64,000 nucleotides of DNA from Salsipaludibacter sp963735045 (GCA_963735045.1 CAVTIZ010000003.1:1922001-1986000), one strand, 5' to 3'. Shown: positions 36,429 to 46,358, counted from the stretch's first letter. Notes: generated by a model from the letters alone, not told the origin. Translations and numbers: made by a program.

Positions 36429-39229
36429 TCAGCTGCAGCCGCTGGTGGTGCCGCAGGACTCGCAGACGTGGCAGCTGCCGGCGCGCTTCATCTTGATGCC
36501 GCAGGAGTAGCACATCGGGGCGTCGTGGTCGACGCGGACCTCGCGCTTGGCGGACGGTGGCGTCCAGGTCCTCGGCCTCGGACACGGACTCGGCCGTGGG
36601 GGCGGTGGGGACGGACGGCTCGGGCGTCTTCGAGCATGGCGGTGCGCTCGTCCATGGTGAAGATGCCCATCGCCTCGCTGGCCTCGTAGGGCAGGTACTC
36701 GATGGCCAGCTTCCTCGCGGCGTAGTCGACGATCGAGCGTGGCGAAGCGGACCTCCGGGTCGTCGGTCATCCCGGCCGGCTCGAAGCGCATGTTCATGAA
36801 CTTGGACACGAACGTCTCGAGCGGCACCCCGTACTGCAGGCCGATCGACACGGCGATCGCGAACGCATCCAGCAGCCCGCGACAGCGTCGAACCCTGCTT
36901 GCCGAGCTTGACGAACACCTCGCCCAGGCCGTCACCGGGGTACTCCCCCGCGGTGATGTAGCCCTTGGCGTCGCCCGACCCGGAACGAGATGGTCTGGGA
37001 CGGGCGCTGCTTGGGCAGCTTGCGACGGACCGGACCGACGGGCGCGACGGCCTCGGCGGCCACGGGTGCGGCCGCCTCGACCTTCTGATCGGACTTCTTG
37101 GACACGCTCAGCGGCTGGGCGACCTTGCAGTTGTCGCGGTAGATCGCGATCGCCTTGATGCCCAGCTTCCACGCGTCCACGTGCAGCTGCTCGACCTCGT
37201 CGACCGTGGCCTCCTCGGGCAGGTTCACCGTCTTGGAGATCGCCCCGGAGATGAACGGCTGGGCGGCCGCCATCATGCGCACGTGGCCCATGTGGTGGAT
37301 GGCGTTGTCGCCCATCGCGCACTGGAACACGTCGACGTGCTCGTCCTTGAGGTGCGGGGCGTCCAGGATGGTCTTGTTCTCGTCGATGTAGGCCACGACC
37401 TGGTCGATCTCGGACTGGCCGTAGCCCAACGACTTCAGCGCCTGCGGCACGGTCTGGTTGACGAACATCATCGAGCCGCCACCAACCAGCTTCTTCATCT
37501 TCACCAGCCCGAGGTCGGGCTCGATCCCGGTGGTGTCGCAGTCCATCATCAGGCCGATGGTGCCGGTCGGCGCCAGCACGGACGCCTGGGCGTTGCGGAA
37601 CCCGTGCTCGCCACCCTCGGCAAGTGCGGTGTCCCATGACTCCCGCGCGGCCTCCAGCAGGTCCGACGGGGCCAGCGCCGTGTCGATGTCGTCCACGGCG
37701 GCACGGTGCTTGCCGATCACACGCAGCATCGGCTCCTCGTTGCCCTCGTAGCCGGCGAACGGCCCGACGACCTGGGCGTACTTGGCGGACTGGGCGTAGG
37801 CGTGGCCGGTCATCAGCGCGGTGATCGCCCCGGCGAAGGCACGGCCCTCGTCGGAGTCGTACGGCAGCCCCAGGCTCATCAGCAGCCCACCCAGGTTGGC
37901 ATAGCCAAGCCCCAGCTGGCGGTAGTCGTTGGCGTTCGTGCCGATCGGCTCGGTCGGGTAGGACGAGAACCCGACGATGATCTCCTGCGCGGTGAAGACG
38001 ACCTCCACGGCCCGCTTGAACGACTCGACGTCGAACGCCCCGGCGTCGTAGTCGAAGAACGTCTTGAGGTTCAGCGACGCCAGGTTGCAGGCGGAGTTGT
38101 CCAGGTGCATGTACTCCGAGCACGGGTTGGACCCATTGATCCGACCCGAGTTCGGCGTGGTGTGCCAGTCGTTGATGGTGGTGTCGTACTGCATCCCCGG
38201 GTCGGCACACGCCCAGGCGGCCTCGGCGAAGGTGCGCATGACCTCGCGCGCGGACCGGGTCTCGATGACCTCACCGGTGGTGACGGCCTTGAGCCCGTAG
38301 TCCTCGCCGGCCTCCCAGGCCTGCATGAACTCGTCGGTCACCCGCACCGAGTTGTTGGCGTTCTGGTACTGCACCGAGGCGTAGTCGGCACCGTCCAGGT
38401 CCATGTCGAACCCGGCCTCGCGCAGGACGCGGATCTTGTCCTCCTCGCGGACCTTGGTCGCGATGAACTCCTCGACGTCGGGGTGGTCGACGTTGAGGAT
38501 CACCATCTTGGCGGCGCGACGGGTCTTGCCACCCGACTTGATGGTCCCCGCCGACGCGTCGGCGCCGCGCATGAACGACACCGGGCCGGACGCCTCGCCG
38601 CCGCCCTTGAGGATCTCCTTGGACGAACGGATGTTGGACAGGTTGATGCCCGCGCCGGACCCGCCCTTGAAGATCGTGCCCTCCTCGACGTACCAGTTGA
38701 GGATCGAGCTCATCGTGTCCTCGACCGACAGGATGAAGCAGGCCGAGCACTGCGGCACGTCGGTGGTCCCGACGTTGAACCACACCGGGGAGTTGAACGC
38801 CGCCTTCTGGTTGACCAGCAGGTGCTTGAGCTCGGCGCGGAACACCTCGGCGGAGTCGTCGTCGGCGAAGTAGCCGCCGGCGGTCCCCCACCCGGTGATC
38901 GTGTCGGCGACGCGGTCGATCATCTGCTTGACCGAGCGCTCGCGCTGGGGCGTGCCGAGGGTCCCACGGAAGTACTTCTGGGCCACGATCGTGGTCGCGT
39001 TCATCGACCAGTCGGCCGGGAACTCCACGTCGCGCTGCTCGAAGGAGGTGGTGCCGTCGCGCCAGTTGGTGATGACGGCGTCACGCGACTCCCACTCGAC
39101 GGCGTCGTAGGGGTGGACGTCGGGTGAGGTGAAGTGGCGCGTGAACGCCAGGCCCGACCCCGACTCGGTGGCGCGCACCGCGAGCGAGTCGTCCGTCGTC
39201 GTGGGTGCGGGGGTCTGCGTGGCTGCCAT
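36429..39229 (-). CDS. nrdJ: Class II (adenosylcobalamin-dependent) ribonucleotide reductase, 3' end with five +1 shifts
   Basis: ATG 39229 (MAATQTPAP) follows GGAG. The first 750 residues are intact, with class II features: NVGTTDVPQCSACFILS, GGSGAGINLSNIRSSKE, NPCSEYMHLDNSACNLASLN, ASVLAPTGTIGLMMDCDTTG. The enzyme reduces ribonucleotides to deoxyribonucleotides using B12. Beyond SQTISFRVG the frame moves +1 near 36975, 36880, 36737, 36624 and 36551, yet sequence stays conserved (KGYITAGEYPGDGLGEVFVK; LLDAFAIAVSIGLQYGVPLE; IVDYAARKLAIEYLPYEASE) down to the C-terminal zinc-type Cys cluster MCYSCGIKMKRAGSCHVCE. Corrected length is about 931 residues. Consensus errors are the likely cause. Upstream NrdR boxes and nrdR at 45.8 kb indicate repression by NrdR. 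Confidence 0.9.
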
Positions 39230-39385
39230 GTGGTGGTCTCCTTGGCATCGGCCCTGTGCCAGTGTGCGGGCCAGATGCGACGTCGTGTGCGGCGGGGGCG
39301 GATCGGGGGCGGTGCGGGAGCGGAAGGCGAACCGTGCGCTCCCGGGTCGCCCCACCGACACCGTCGGTCGAACGACACCCGTGTA

Positions 39386-39415
39386 AGTACAGCGGCACGA
39401 GCGGGGTGCTGTCAA
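39386..39415 (-). promoter_or_regulatory. Likely sigma70-type promoter of nrdJ
   Basis: On the minus strand TTGACA (39415-39410) is separated by 18 bp from TGTACT (39391-39386). The implied leader of about 150 nt shows no B12-riboswitch boxes. Position and strand suit nrdJ. Confidence 0.5.
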
Positions 39416-39445
39416 CCATTGAACCGCGCGGCGGACGCGTCCACA

Positions 39446-39494
39446 ACACAACCTGTTGGGGTTCGTCCCCAGCTCAGAACACTACATGTTGTGG
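39446..39494 (-). promoter_or_regulatory. Pair of NrdR boxes upstream of nrdJ
   Basis: ACACAACCTGTTGGGG (39446-39461) and ACACTACATGTTGTGG (39479-39494) resemble the NrdR consensus acaCwAtATwTwGtgt. They are 33 bp apart, close to three helical turns, as expected for paired NrdR sites. They lie just upstream of the predicted -35 box. Confidence 0.65.
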
Positions 39495-39886
39495 TTTGCC
39501 TCCCCCGTCCCCAGCGTTGTCCCCAACACGTCCACATCCTGCGCGGTGCTGTGCACACCCTTCCCACACCTCGGACGGATCGTCCCCGAGCGCGCTGGGT
39601 GCACACCGCCGCCCGTCGAGGAGCCACGAGCCGCACAGCCGTCGATCGGCCGTCGTGGGAACCGCGACAGGCCCGTGGTCGGCGACGCATGCTGCACCGA
39701 CCGCGCCGGGCGAGGCCGCGGGACCGAGGGCGCTGGGTGAGCGGGCGGTCGCGGCCACTGCACCGCGCTGGCAGTCATCTGACGGATGCGGCGCGCGACC
39801 GGTGACAGGGATGCTCGACGACACCGACGGGGACGACACCCGACCGCGACCACCCCACCACCCGATCACCAACGAAGGGCGGCCCC
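39495..39886. other. 392-bp intergenic region
   Basis: It lies upstream of the oxidoreductase gene. No coding frame or certain RNA element was seen. A GCCACTG string near 39754 recalls a cobalamin-riboswitch box, but the other boxes are missing. Confidence 0.4.
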
Positions 39887-40498
39887 ATGGCCGGCATCGT
39901 CTCACGCGCCTTCCGGCGCCGCCGCACCACCGCCGACGCGGTGGTCGACCGGCTGCCACCCGGGCAGTACCAGACCACGGGCTGGCCGGTGCTGTCGGCC
40001 GGCCCGACCCCGCGCATCGATGCCGATGCGTGGTCGATCACCGTCGACGGCGAGGTCGCACGACCACGGACGTGGACGGCGGCCGACGTCGCCGCGCTCC
40101 CCCAGGAGGAGGTCGTGCGCGACATCCACTGCGTCACGCGCTGGTCGCGCTTCGACATGTCCTTCCGGGGCGTGCCGGTCGCGGCGCTGCTGGACGAGGC
40201 CGGGGCGACCGGGACCCACGTGATGGTGCACTCGACCGGTGGCTACACGACCAACCTCGGGATGGACGACCTCGCCGAGGGCCGTGCCTGGGCGGTCACC
40301 CACGTCGACGGCGAGCCGCTGGCGCCCGTGCACGGTGGCCCGGTCCGGCTCGTGGTCCCCCACCTGTACTTCTGGAAGAGCGCCAAGTGGCTGTCGGGCC
40401 TCCACGTGCTGGACCACGACGAGCCGGGCTTCTGGGAGGTCAACGGCTACCACATGCACGGCGACCCCTGGCGCCAGGAGCGCTACAGCAGTGACTGA
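39887..40498 (+). CDS. Sulfite-oxidase-family molybdopterin oxidoreductase
   Basis: The protein has 203 residues and is cytosolic (no signal). It matches the molybdopterin-binding domain of the sulfite oxidase/MsrP family: the molybdenum-ligand Cys in DIHCVTRWSRFDMSFRGVP, then STGGYTTNLGMDDL, GGPVRLVVPHLYFWKSAKW and the ending HGDPWRQERY. It is short, with no dimerisation or haem domain. The next gene, an FAD reductase, overlaps by 8 bp, so the two probably form an electron-transfer pair. The substrate (possibly an S- or N-oxide) is unknown. Confidence 0.87.
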   Translation: MAGIVSRAFRRRRTTADAVVDRLPPGQYQTTGWPVLSAGPTPRIDADAWSITVDGEVARPRTWTAADVAALPQEEVVRDIHCVTRWSRFDMSFRGVPVAALLDEAGATGTHVMVHSTGGYTTNLGMDDLAEGRAWAVTHVDGEPLAPVHGGPVRLVVPHLYFWKSAKWLSGLHVLDHDEPGFWEVNGYHMHGDPWRQERYSSD

Positions 40499-41225
40499 CC
40501 CGAGCGGTTCTGAGGCGACCGGCCCCGACGCCTGGCAGGTGGGGACCATCACGGCGATCGTCCCCCAGACGCCCACGGTGCGGGCCTACCGGATCGCGCT
40601 GCCCGACTGGGTGGCGCACCTGCCCGGCCAGCACTACGACGTGCGCCTGACCGCGCCCGACGGCTACACCGCCCAGCGTTCCTACTCGGTGTCGTCGTCC
40701 CCGCTGGACGTCGGTGAGGTCGAACTGATGGTCGAGGCCGTGCCCGACGGTGAGGTGTCGTGGTGGTTCCACGAGGTCGCACGGGTCGGCGACGTCGTCG
40801 AGCTGCGCGGGCCGCTGACGACCTGGTTCGCGTGGCGTGGCGAGTCACCGGTCCTGCTCGTGGCCGGGGGCTCCGGGGTCGTGCCGTTGCTGGCGATGCT
40901 GCGCCACTGCCGACGCACGGATGCCACCGCCACGATGCGGCTGGTGTGGTCGGTGCGCACCGGCGACGACGTGATCGCGGCCGACGAGCTCGGACCCGAC
41001 ACCGTGGTGACGTTCACGCGTCGTCCACCGGCGGGCTGGACCGGTGCGACCGGGCGCCTGGACGCCGAGCTGGTGGCCCGTGCCGGCATCGACCCGCACG
41101 CCCCCGACGCGCTCGCGTTCGTGTGTGGCTCCAACGGCTTCGTCGAGACCGCCACCGGCGCGCTGGCCACGCTCGGGTGGGCGCCCGACCGCGTGCGCAC
41201 GGAACGCTTCGGACCCAGCGGCTGA
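40491..41225 (+). CDS. FAD/NAD(P)H-binding oxidoreductase (ferredoxin-reductase type)
   Basis: A GTG start at 40491 overlaps the previous stop (GTGACTGA) and gives 244 residues. FAD-binding residues are RSYSVSSSPLD, the NAD(P)-binding motif is LLVAGGSGVVPLLAMLR, and the C-terminal FVCGSNGFVETA is typical of the FNR family. There is no 2Fe-2S domain. It presumably passes electrons from NAD(P)H to the adjacent molybdoenzyme. Confidence 0.88.
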   Translation: MTDPSGSEATGPDAWQVGTITAIVPQTPTVRAYRIALPDWVAHLPGQHYDVRLTAPDGYTAQRSYSVSSSPLDVGEVELMVEAVPDGEVSWWFHEVARVGDVVELRGPLTTWFAWRGESPVLLVAGGSGVVPLLAMLRHCRRTDATATMRLVWSVRTGDDVIAADELGPDTVVTFTRRPPAGWTGATGRLDAELVARAGIDPHAPDALAFVCGSNGFVETATGALATLGWAPDRVRTERFGPSG

Positions 41226-41434
41226 CGACCCCACCGCGCCAGTCACGCCACGTCCGACAGCCACCGGCTCCGGGTGGGCGCGACGCCGTCCGTTGGCTCG
41301 TCCCGGGCCGACCGACCGACCCGTGTGCGTCGGTGCCCGGCTGACGTCCGGTCGTCGGTCGCCGTCCGCCCCGGGCCTAGACTGCGGCTCGGCGCGACAC
41401 GACGTCGCGCTCCCCCGTTCGAGCGGACGCCTGC

Positions 41435-42745
41435 ATGACCGATTCCCCCGACAGCCCCCGCCAGTGGTGGGACGAGGTCACCGGACGCATCCCCAGTTGG
41501 CTGGTGGTCGCGGCCGTGTGGGTCGTCGCCGTCGGGGTGTTGCTCGGGGCGGCCTACACCGTGCTCAACCTCACGGCCACGCTGCTGGTGGTGACGCTGC
41601 CACTGTTGATCGCGATCGTGCTGTCGACGTTGTGCGTCCCCCCACGCAACGCCCTGGTCGCGCGCGGGGTCCCGCGAGCGCTGGCGACCTTCATCGTGGT
41701 GATCGGCGGCATCGCCGTGCTGGTCGGGATCCTGGCCGCGATGGCCCCGTCCTTCATCAGCCAGATCCAGGACCTCGGCCCGACCCTGCTGGAAGGCCGC
41801 GACGAGCTGTTCGCATGGCTGCGCGACGGTCCCCTGAACCTCGAGGTCAACAACTTCGGGGACTTGTGGGCGCGGGTCCAGAGCATCATCGGTGGTGGCG
41901 GCGACAGCGGTGGCGGCGGTGGTGGCGGCGGCTCCGGCATCGTCGGCAACGTCCTGACCGGCGTGTCCACGGCGGGGCAGTTCCTGGCCGGCCTCGCGCT
42001 GATGATCGTGCTGCTGTTCTTCCTGGTCAAGGACGGCGACATCATCGTGGCCTGGTTCCAGGGCCTGCTGCGCGAGTCCCACCGTCCCACGGCCCGCGCA
42101 CTGGGCTCGCGGGCCTGGACCGCGCTGTCCGGCTACGTCCGCGGGACCGCCACCATCGCCCTGGTCGACGCGATCGGGGTCGGCATCGGGCTGCTGATCA
42201 TCGGTGTGCCCCTGGTCCTGCCGCTGGCCCTGCTGGTGTTCTTCGGGGCGTTCCTGCCCGTGATCGGGGCGTTCATCGCCGGGCTGGTGGCCGTGCTGGT
42301 GGCCCTGGCCGACGGCGGGCTGTCGATGGGCATCTGGGCGCTGGTCGTGATCCTGGTCGTCCAGCAGATCGAGGGCAACCTGCTGCACCCGTTGGTGATG
42401 CGTCGGGCCGTGGCGCTGCACCCCGTCGTGGTGCTGGTCGCCCTGGGCGCGGGAGCCGCCCTGGCCGGGATCGTCGGTGCATTCCTGTCGGTCCCCGTGG
42501 CGGCGGTCGCCGCTGCGGTCGGCAACGAACTGCGGCTCCGCGCCCAGCACGGACACCTGACCGCGGCGACCGCCGGGGCAGCCCCCGGCGAACCACTGGG
42601 CGGGCCCGGCGGGTACCTGGCTGAGCACGGCGAGTCGTTGCCCGCCCAGGTGGCCCAGGACAACGCCCCCGGCCTGCACCCCCAGCACGACCACGGCGAG
42701 GACCCCGAGGACGGTCCCGACCCGGTCGAGGAGCGCGGGCTGTAG
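41435..42745 (+). CDS. AI-2E-family transporter-like membrane protein
   Basis: The protein has 436 residues. A pair of helices near the N-terminus is followed by ATLLVVTLPLLIAIVLSTLCVPP and by a soluble insert with a glycine run of 8 near residue 163. Then come LMIVLLFFLVKDGD and the family region GYVRGTATIALVDAIGVGIG, FGAFLPVIGAFIAGLVAVLV, and QQIEGNLLHPLVMRRAV. About eight helices fit the AI-2E exporter/antiporter family (TqsA, YdiK). The last 60 residues are a His/Asp-rich cytosolic tail. The transported compound is not known. Confidence 0.9.
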   Translation: MTDSPDSPRQWWDEVTGRIPSWLVVAAVWVVAVGVLLGAAYTVLNLTATLLVVTLPLLIAIVLSTLCVPPRNALVARGVPRALATFIVVIGGIAVLVGILAAMAPSFISQIQDLGPTLLEGRDELFAWLRDGPLNLEVNNFGDLWARVQSIIGGGGDSGGGGGGGGSGIVGNVLTGVSTAGQFLAGLALMIVLLFFLVKDGDIIVAWFQGLLRESHRPTARALGSRAWTALSGYVRGTATIALVDAIGVGIGLLIIGVPLVLPLALLVFFGAFLPVIGAFIAGLVAVLVALADGGLSMGIWALVVILVVQQIEGNLLHPLVMRRAVALHPVVVLVALGAGAALAGIVGAFLSVPVAAVAAAVGNELRLRAQHGHLTAATAGAAPGEPLGGPGGYLAEHGESLPAQVAQDNAPGLHPQHDHGEDPEDGPDPVEERGL

Positions 42746-42904
42746 CCCGTCGTCGCGCACATCGACCTCGCCACGGGTGCACGCGTGGTGCGCACGATCC
42801 ACCGATTCCCCGGTCGCGGACCCGTGGCCAGCGTCGCCTCTGGCACGCTGGGAACGAGCCGGTCCCGACCAGGCCCACACCACCGATGACGGACGGACGC
42901 TGCC

Positions 42905-43867
42905 ATGGTCCACGCTGACGAGATCCGCCTGCGCCTGTTGACCCTGGAGGACCTGGACTGGGTCTGGGACGTCAACGAGGCCACGTCGACCACGCTGGCG
43001 CCGTCCCTGGGCTTCGACCTTCCCCGGCTGGCCGACGACCTCGACCACGGTCGCTGGGCCTCCGACGACCGCTGGGGCTGGGCCATCCTCGCCAACGGCC
43101 ACCCGGTGGGGTTCATCCTGCTGACCGACCTGGACATCGGCGACGCCGTGCTGCACGTGCGGCTGCTGGCGGCCCGTCGTGGCCAGGGGATCGGCCGGGC
43201 CGTCCTGCGCAAGATCGCCGACCACCACTTCACCGACGACCCCGACCTGATCCGCATCGCCGGGACCGTCCACGAACGCAACGTCCCGATGCAGCGCGCC
43301 TTCAACGCCGCCGGGTTCCGGATGGAGGCCCGCTACCGGGACTGGGTCAGCGACGGCGACGAGCTGCCCGCGGACCTGTGGGCCTACGCCCTGACCCGGC
43401 GCGACTGGGAGGCCGGCCACCACCACGCCGACACCGGCTACGACCTGCACGGCCTGGTCTTCACCGTCGACGACGTGCTGGAGGGGCCCACGGCCGGGTC
43501 CCACGGGCTGTCGTTCGCCTTCCTGCAGGAGGGCAAGCGGGTCACCGCGACCTTCGAGTCCCACCAGGTCGATGACGGTGAACTGGCCGGGATCCTGTCG
43601 GGCGACATCGTCCACTACCGCTACGTGCAGGACTACGCCCGCATCGAGGACGGCACGCTGATCCACGGCGACGGCACCCTCCACGTCCAGTCCGGGGCCG
43701 ACGGCAACCTCGTGCTGGTGAACTCCTGGACCGACGACGACGACCGCCACGGCCGCACCCTGCTGCGCCAGGTCGGCGCCGAGTCCGCCGCCGTGCTCAC
43801 CCACGACGACCCCGACGACCTCGACGACGCACGGGTCGGGCTGGTCGCCAACGGGGAGCCGTCGTGA
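42905..43867 (+). CDS. GNAT acetyltransferase with C-terminal beta-rich domain
   Basis: The protein has 320 residues. Residues 1-165 are a GNAT fold: acceptor-side RLRLLTLEDLDWVWDVNE, acetyl-CoA-binding loop ARRGQGIGRAVLRKI, and NVPMQRAFNAAGFRMEARYRDW. Residues about 180-320 form a second, strand-rich domain (LVFTVDDVLEGP, VTATFESHQVDDGELAG, GTLHVQSGADGNLVLVNSW) that I recognise only as lipocalin-like. The stop overlaps the next gene by 4 bp. The substrate is unknown. Confidence 0.78.
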   Translation: MVHADEIRLRLLTLEDLDWVWDVNEATSTTLAPSLGFDLPRLADDLDHGRWASDDRWGWAILANGHPVGFILLTDLDIGDAVLHVRLLAARRGQGIGRAVLRKIADHHFTDDPDLIRIAGTVHERNVPMQRAFNAAGFRMEARYRDWVSDGDELPADLWAYALTRRDWEAGHHHADTGYDLHGLVFTVDDVLEGPTAGSHGLSFAFLQEGKRVTATFESHQVDDGELAGILSGDIVHYRYVQDYARIEDGTLIHGDGTLHVQSGADGNLVLVNSWTDDDDRHGRTLLRQVGAESAAVLTHDDPDDLDDARVGLVANGEPS

Positions 43868-44661
43868 CCGGTCACCCGGTGCGCATCCTGGTCGTGGCCG
43901 TGCTGGCCGTGGCGCTCGCGGGCTGCCTGAAGTTCGACATGGACCTGGCGGTGTCGTCCGACGACACCGTGGACGGCACGATGATCCTCGCCGTGGACCG
44001 GTCGCTGGTCGAACTGGGCGGTGGACAGCTCGACGACCTGGTCGCCGACGCCGGCCCGCTGCCCGAGGGGTTGGAGGGCGTGACCGTCGAGCCGTTCGAG
44101 GACGACGACCACGTCGGCCAGGAGTACCGACTCGACGACGTGCCGCTCGAGGCCCTGGCCGAGGGCGGGGACCCCGACGCCCTGCGGATCGTGCGCGACG
44201 GTGACGTGTTCCGCGTGTCGGGGGCCATGGACCTGACCCAGGGCATGACGCCCGGAACCGACGACCTCGGCGACCTCGGGCTGGACCCGTCGGTGCTGCT
44301 GTCCGACCTGGACCTGCGGATCCGGCTGACCTTCCCGGGCGAGGTCCTGGAGTCCAACGGCACCGTGGACGGCACCTCCGTCACGTGGGAGCCCGTGGTC
44401 GGGCAGGCCAACGAACTGACCGCCGTCGCGCGGGCCGATGCCGGCCTGGTCGGACTCGCGTGGTGGGTGGGCCTCGCGCTGCTGGTCGCGCTCGGACTGG
44501 TGGTCCTGGCGATCGTGTGGCTGGCGCGCCGGTCGCGCCCGGTCACGGCGACCGCCGACGGCCCGGTGGCGGCGACGCCCGCGTCGGCGCCACCACCGCC
44601 ACCCCCACCGCCACCGGCGCCTCGCCAGCGGCCACCACCGCCGCCCCCACCCCCGGCCTGA
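43864..44661 (+). CDS. LppM-like lipoprotein with C-terminal membrane helix
   Basis: A GTG start overlaps the previous gene (GTGA). The protein has 265 residues. The lipobox is ALAGC (Cys20). The outer domain has KFDMDLAVSSDDTVDGTMIL and LTFPGEVLESNGTVDGTSVTW, as in mycobacterial LppM. One helix near residues 198-221 (WWVGLALLVALGLVVLAIVW) is followed by a cytosolic tail of two proline runs. LppM proteins sit in the envelope and affect the host-facing surface in mycobacteria; the role here is open. Confidence 0.8.
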   Translation: MTGHPVRILVVAVLAVALAGCLKFDMDLAVSSDDTVDGTMILAVDRSLVELGGGQLDDLVADAGPLPEGLEGVTVEPFEDDDHVGQEYRLDDVPLEALAEGGDPDALRIVRDGDVFRVSGAMDLTQGMTPGTDDLGDLGLDPSVLLSDLDLRIRLTFPGEVLESNGTVDGTSVTWEPVVGQANELTAVARADAGLVGLAWWVGLALLVALGLVVLAIVWLARRSRPVTATADGPVAATPASAPPPPPPPPPAPRQRPPPPPPPPA

Positions 44662-44825
44662 GCGGGCGTCCGTCGGTGCGTACGTCAGCCCCACGGTGAG
44701 CGCCACGCGTGCGTTCACGTCCCCGTCATGGTCTTTCGGGGCACCGCACGACACACTGCACCTCGAATGGCGGCCGGTGCCGGGGGGCCCGGCCGTCATT
44801 CATGCCCGGACCGCCCGTGGCGCCG

Positions 44826-45698
44826 TCAGGTGCGTTCCCCGTCGTCGTCGAGGTCGTCGCCGAACGGGTCGAGGTCGGGGTCGGCCCCGGGCATCGTCGC
44901 CACGCCGACCTGCAGCGCCCGGGCCACGGCGTAGACCATCCCGTCCAGCCCGACGACCGCCGACCGCGCCGACAGCTTGCGGCCGTCGGCGCGGTCCAGC
45001 ACGGCCGCGATGCGCACCGACTCCCCCACCGGCAACCGCGAGTACCAGGTGACGTCGAAGCCCCCGAGCAGCGCCCCACCGAAGCCGTGCTCGCGGCAGG
45101 CGTCGCGTGCGGCCCACACCGTCGGGCAGTCCAGCACGGCCGCCACCACCGCCGGGCGCACGAACTGGCCATGGGGACCCGCGTCGGCCTCGTCGCCCTC
45201 CCACGCCTCGGCCACGGCGCCGTCGGGGAACCACCCGGGGAACAGGTGCAGGCCGGCCGGGTTGCGTGCGCCGCAGACCACGCAGTCGGGCGCGGCCGGA
45301 ACGGCCTGGGGACGTGGGAGTGGGTCACGCAACCCGATCCGGACCAGGTCGGCATGGTCGTCGACGTCGTCGCCACGACCGCCCACGTCCACCGTGGCGG
45401 TGACGGTGGGTTCGGGCCCCCCCACCGTGGCCACCGACGCCGACCAGTCCGTGTCGCCGCCCGCCGTGGGGGTCAACGTCGCCACCAGGTCGGCGTCGGT
45501 CGGCGTCGGGTGGTGCAGGTGGGCCCGCACGCGGGAGACACGGCCATCGGTGACCGCGGCCACGGCCAGCGCCGGCACGGCTGCGGCCAGCCCGCCCTGG
45601 AGCACGTCGGGGGGGCCGGTCAGCGTCGCCGGCGCACGGACCGGGACACGGTGACCCACCCCGTGCGGCGTGGCCGTGCCGAACTCGAGGTCGTCCAT
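44826..45698 (-). CDS. Hotdog-fold (PaaI-like thioesterase) protein
   Basis: The ATG at 45698 follows GGGAG. The protein has 290 residues and is soluble. The centre has CVVCGARNPAGLHLFPGWF, a Cys-rich segment common in PaaI-like hotdog proteins, then AAVLDCPTVWAA and GFDVTWYSRLPVGESVRIAAV, typical of the acyl-CoA thioesterase fold. The N-terminal half is another weak hotdog-like repeat (PDVLQGGLAAAVPALAVAA). It is probably a double-hotdog thioesterase. It is convergent with the LppM-like gene and divergent from nrdR. Confidence 0.72.
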   Translation of the reverse strand: MDDLEFGTATPHGVGHRVPVRAPATLTGPPDVLQGGLAAAVPALAVAAVTDGRVSRVRAHLHHPTPTDADLVATLTPTAGGDTDWSASVATVGGPEPTVTATVDVGGRGDDVDDHADLVRIGLRDPLPRPQAVPAAPDCVVCGARNPAGLHLFPGWFPDGAVAEAWEGDEADAGPHGQFVRPAVVAAVLDCPTVWAARDACREHGFGGALLGGFDVTWYSRLPVGESVRIAAVLDRADGRKLSARSAVVGLDGMVYAVARALQVGVATMPGADPDLDPFGDDLDDDGERT

Positions 45699-45848
45699 GG
45701 TCGCTCCCGGATCGCCGGTCGTGGGCGACCACGGGTGGTCGCCACGACGACGCTAGGGCCGCGCTGGCCGTCGCGGGAGCCGCATGGTCCAGCGCTAGGG
45801 TGCCCTGCGGGTGTCCACCGTCGTGGACGGACCCGGGAGGATCCACAG

Positions 45849-46310
45849 GTGCGGTGTCCGGTGTGTGCGGCCGACGACGATCGGGTCGTGGACTCGCGTC
45901 CGGCAGACGACGCCACCACGATCCGGCGACGGCGTGAGTGCGGGGCCTGCGGGCGCCGGTTCACCACCTTCGAACGGATCGAGCAGCCGCCACTGCTGGT
46001 GCGCAAGCGATCCGGGAGCGTGTCCCCGTTCCGCCGCGACAACGTCCTCGAGGGCATGTCGCGCGCGGCCAAGAACCGCGTCCCGATGGAGGACCTGCGC
46101 CACGCCGCGGTGGAGGTCGAGGCCCGACTGCGACGCGACGGGGACGAGGTCACCTCCGAGCAGGTCGGCCTGGCGGTCCTGGGCGAACTGCGTGGGCTCG
46201 ACCCGGTCGCCTACGTCCGGTTCGCGTCGGTCTACAAGAACTTCCAGGGACCCGAGGACTTCGAGTCCGAGTTGTCCGAGCTGCGCAAGGACGCGCCGCC
46301 GAAGGGATGA
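45849..46310 (+). CDS. nrdR: Transcriptional repressor NrdR
   Basis: A GTG start at 45849 is chosen for its GGGAGGA site and because it places the zinc ribbon at the very N-terminus. The protein has 153 residues. The Zn-ribbon has CPVC and CGAC pairs, with DSRPADDATTIRRRRECG between them. The ATP-cone follows (LLVRKRSGSVSPFRRDNVLEGM, LDPVAYVRFASVYKNFQ). NrdR senses nucleotides and represses ribonucleotide reductase genes; two matching boxes precede nrdJ 6 kb away. A strong hairpin follows the gene. Confidence 0.95.
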   Translation: MRCPVCAADDDRVVDSRPADDATTIRRRRECGACGRRFTTFERIEQPPLLVRKRSGSVSPFRRDNVLEGMSRAAKNRVPMEDLRHAAVEVEARLRRDGDEVTSEQVGLAVLGELRGLDPVAYVRFASVYKNFQGPEDFESELSELRKDAPPKG

Positions 46311-46319
46311 GACGGAGGA

Positions 46320-46358
46320 GCCCGGTGCCTTGACAGGGCGGGTGCAAGGACACCGGGC
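46320..46358 (+). terminator. Terminator hairpin after nrdR
   Basis: GCCCGGTG-CCTTG (46320-46332) pairs with CAAGG-A-CACCGGGC (46345-46358): a 13-bp stem with one bulged A and a 12-nt loop, 9 bp after the stop. Confidence 0.75.

Noticed and set aside
39560..39770. Possible cobalamin riboswitch near nrdJ (GGGAA and GCCACTG strings on the plus strand)
   Set aside because: It is on the strand opposite nrdJ, the other conserved boxes are missing, and the nrdJ leader itself has none of them.
41243..43804. 853-codon minus-strand frame over the AI-2E and GNAT genes
   Set aside because: Low-complexity His/Gln/Gly translation, no domain, and it lies opposite two well-supported genes.
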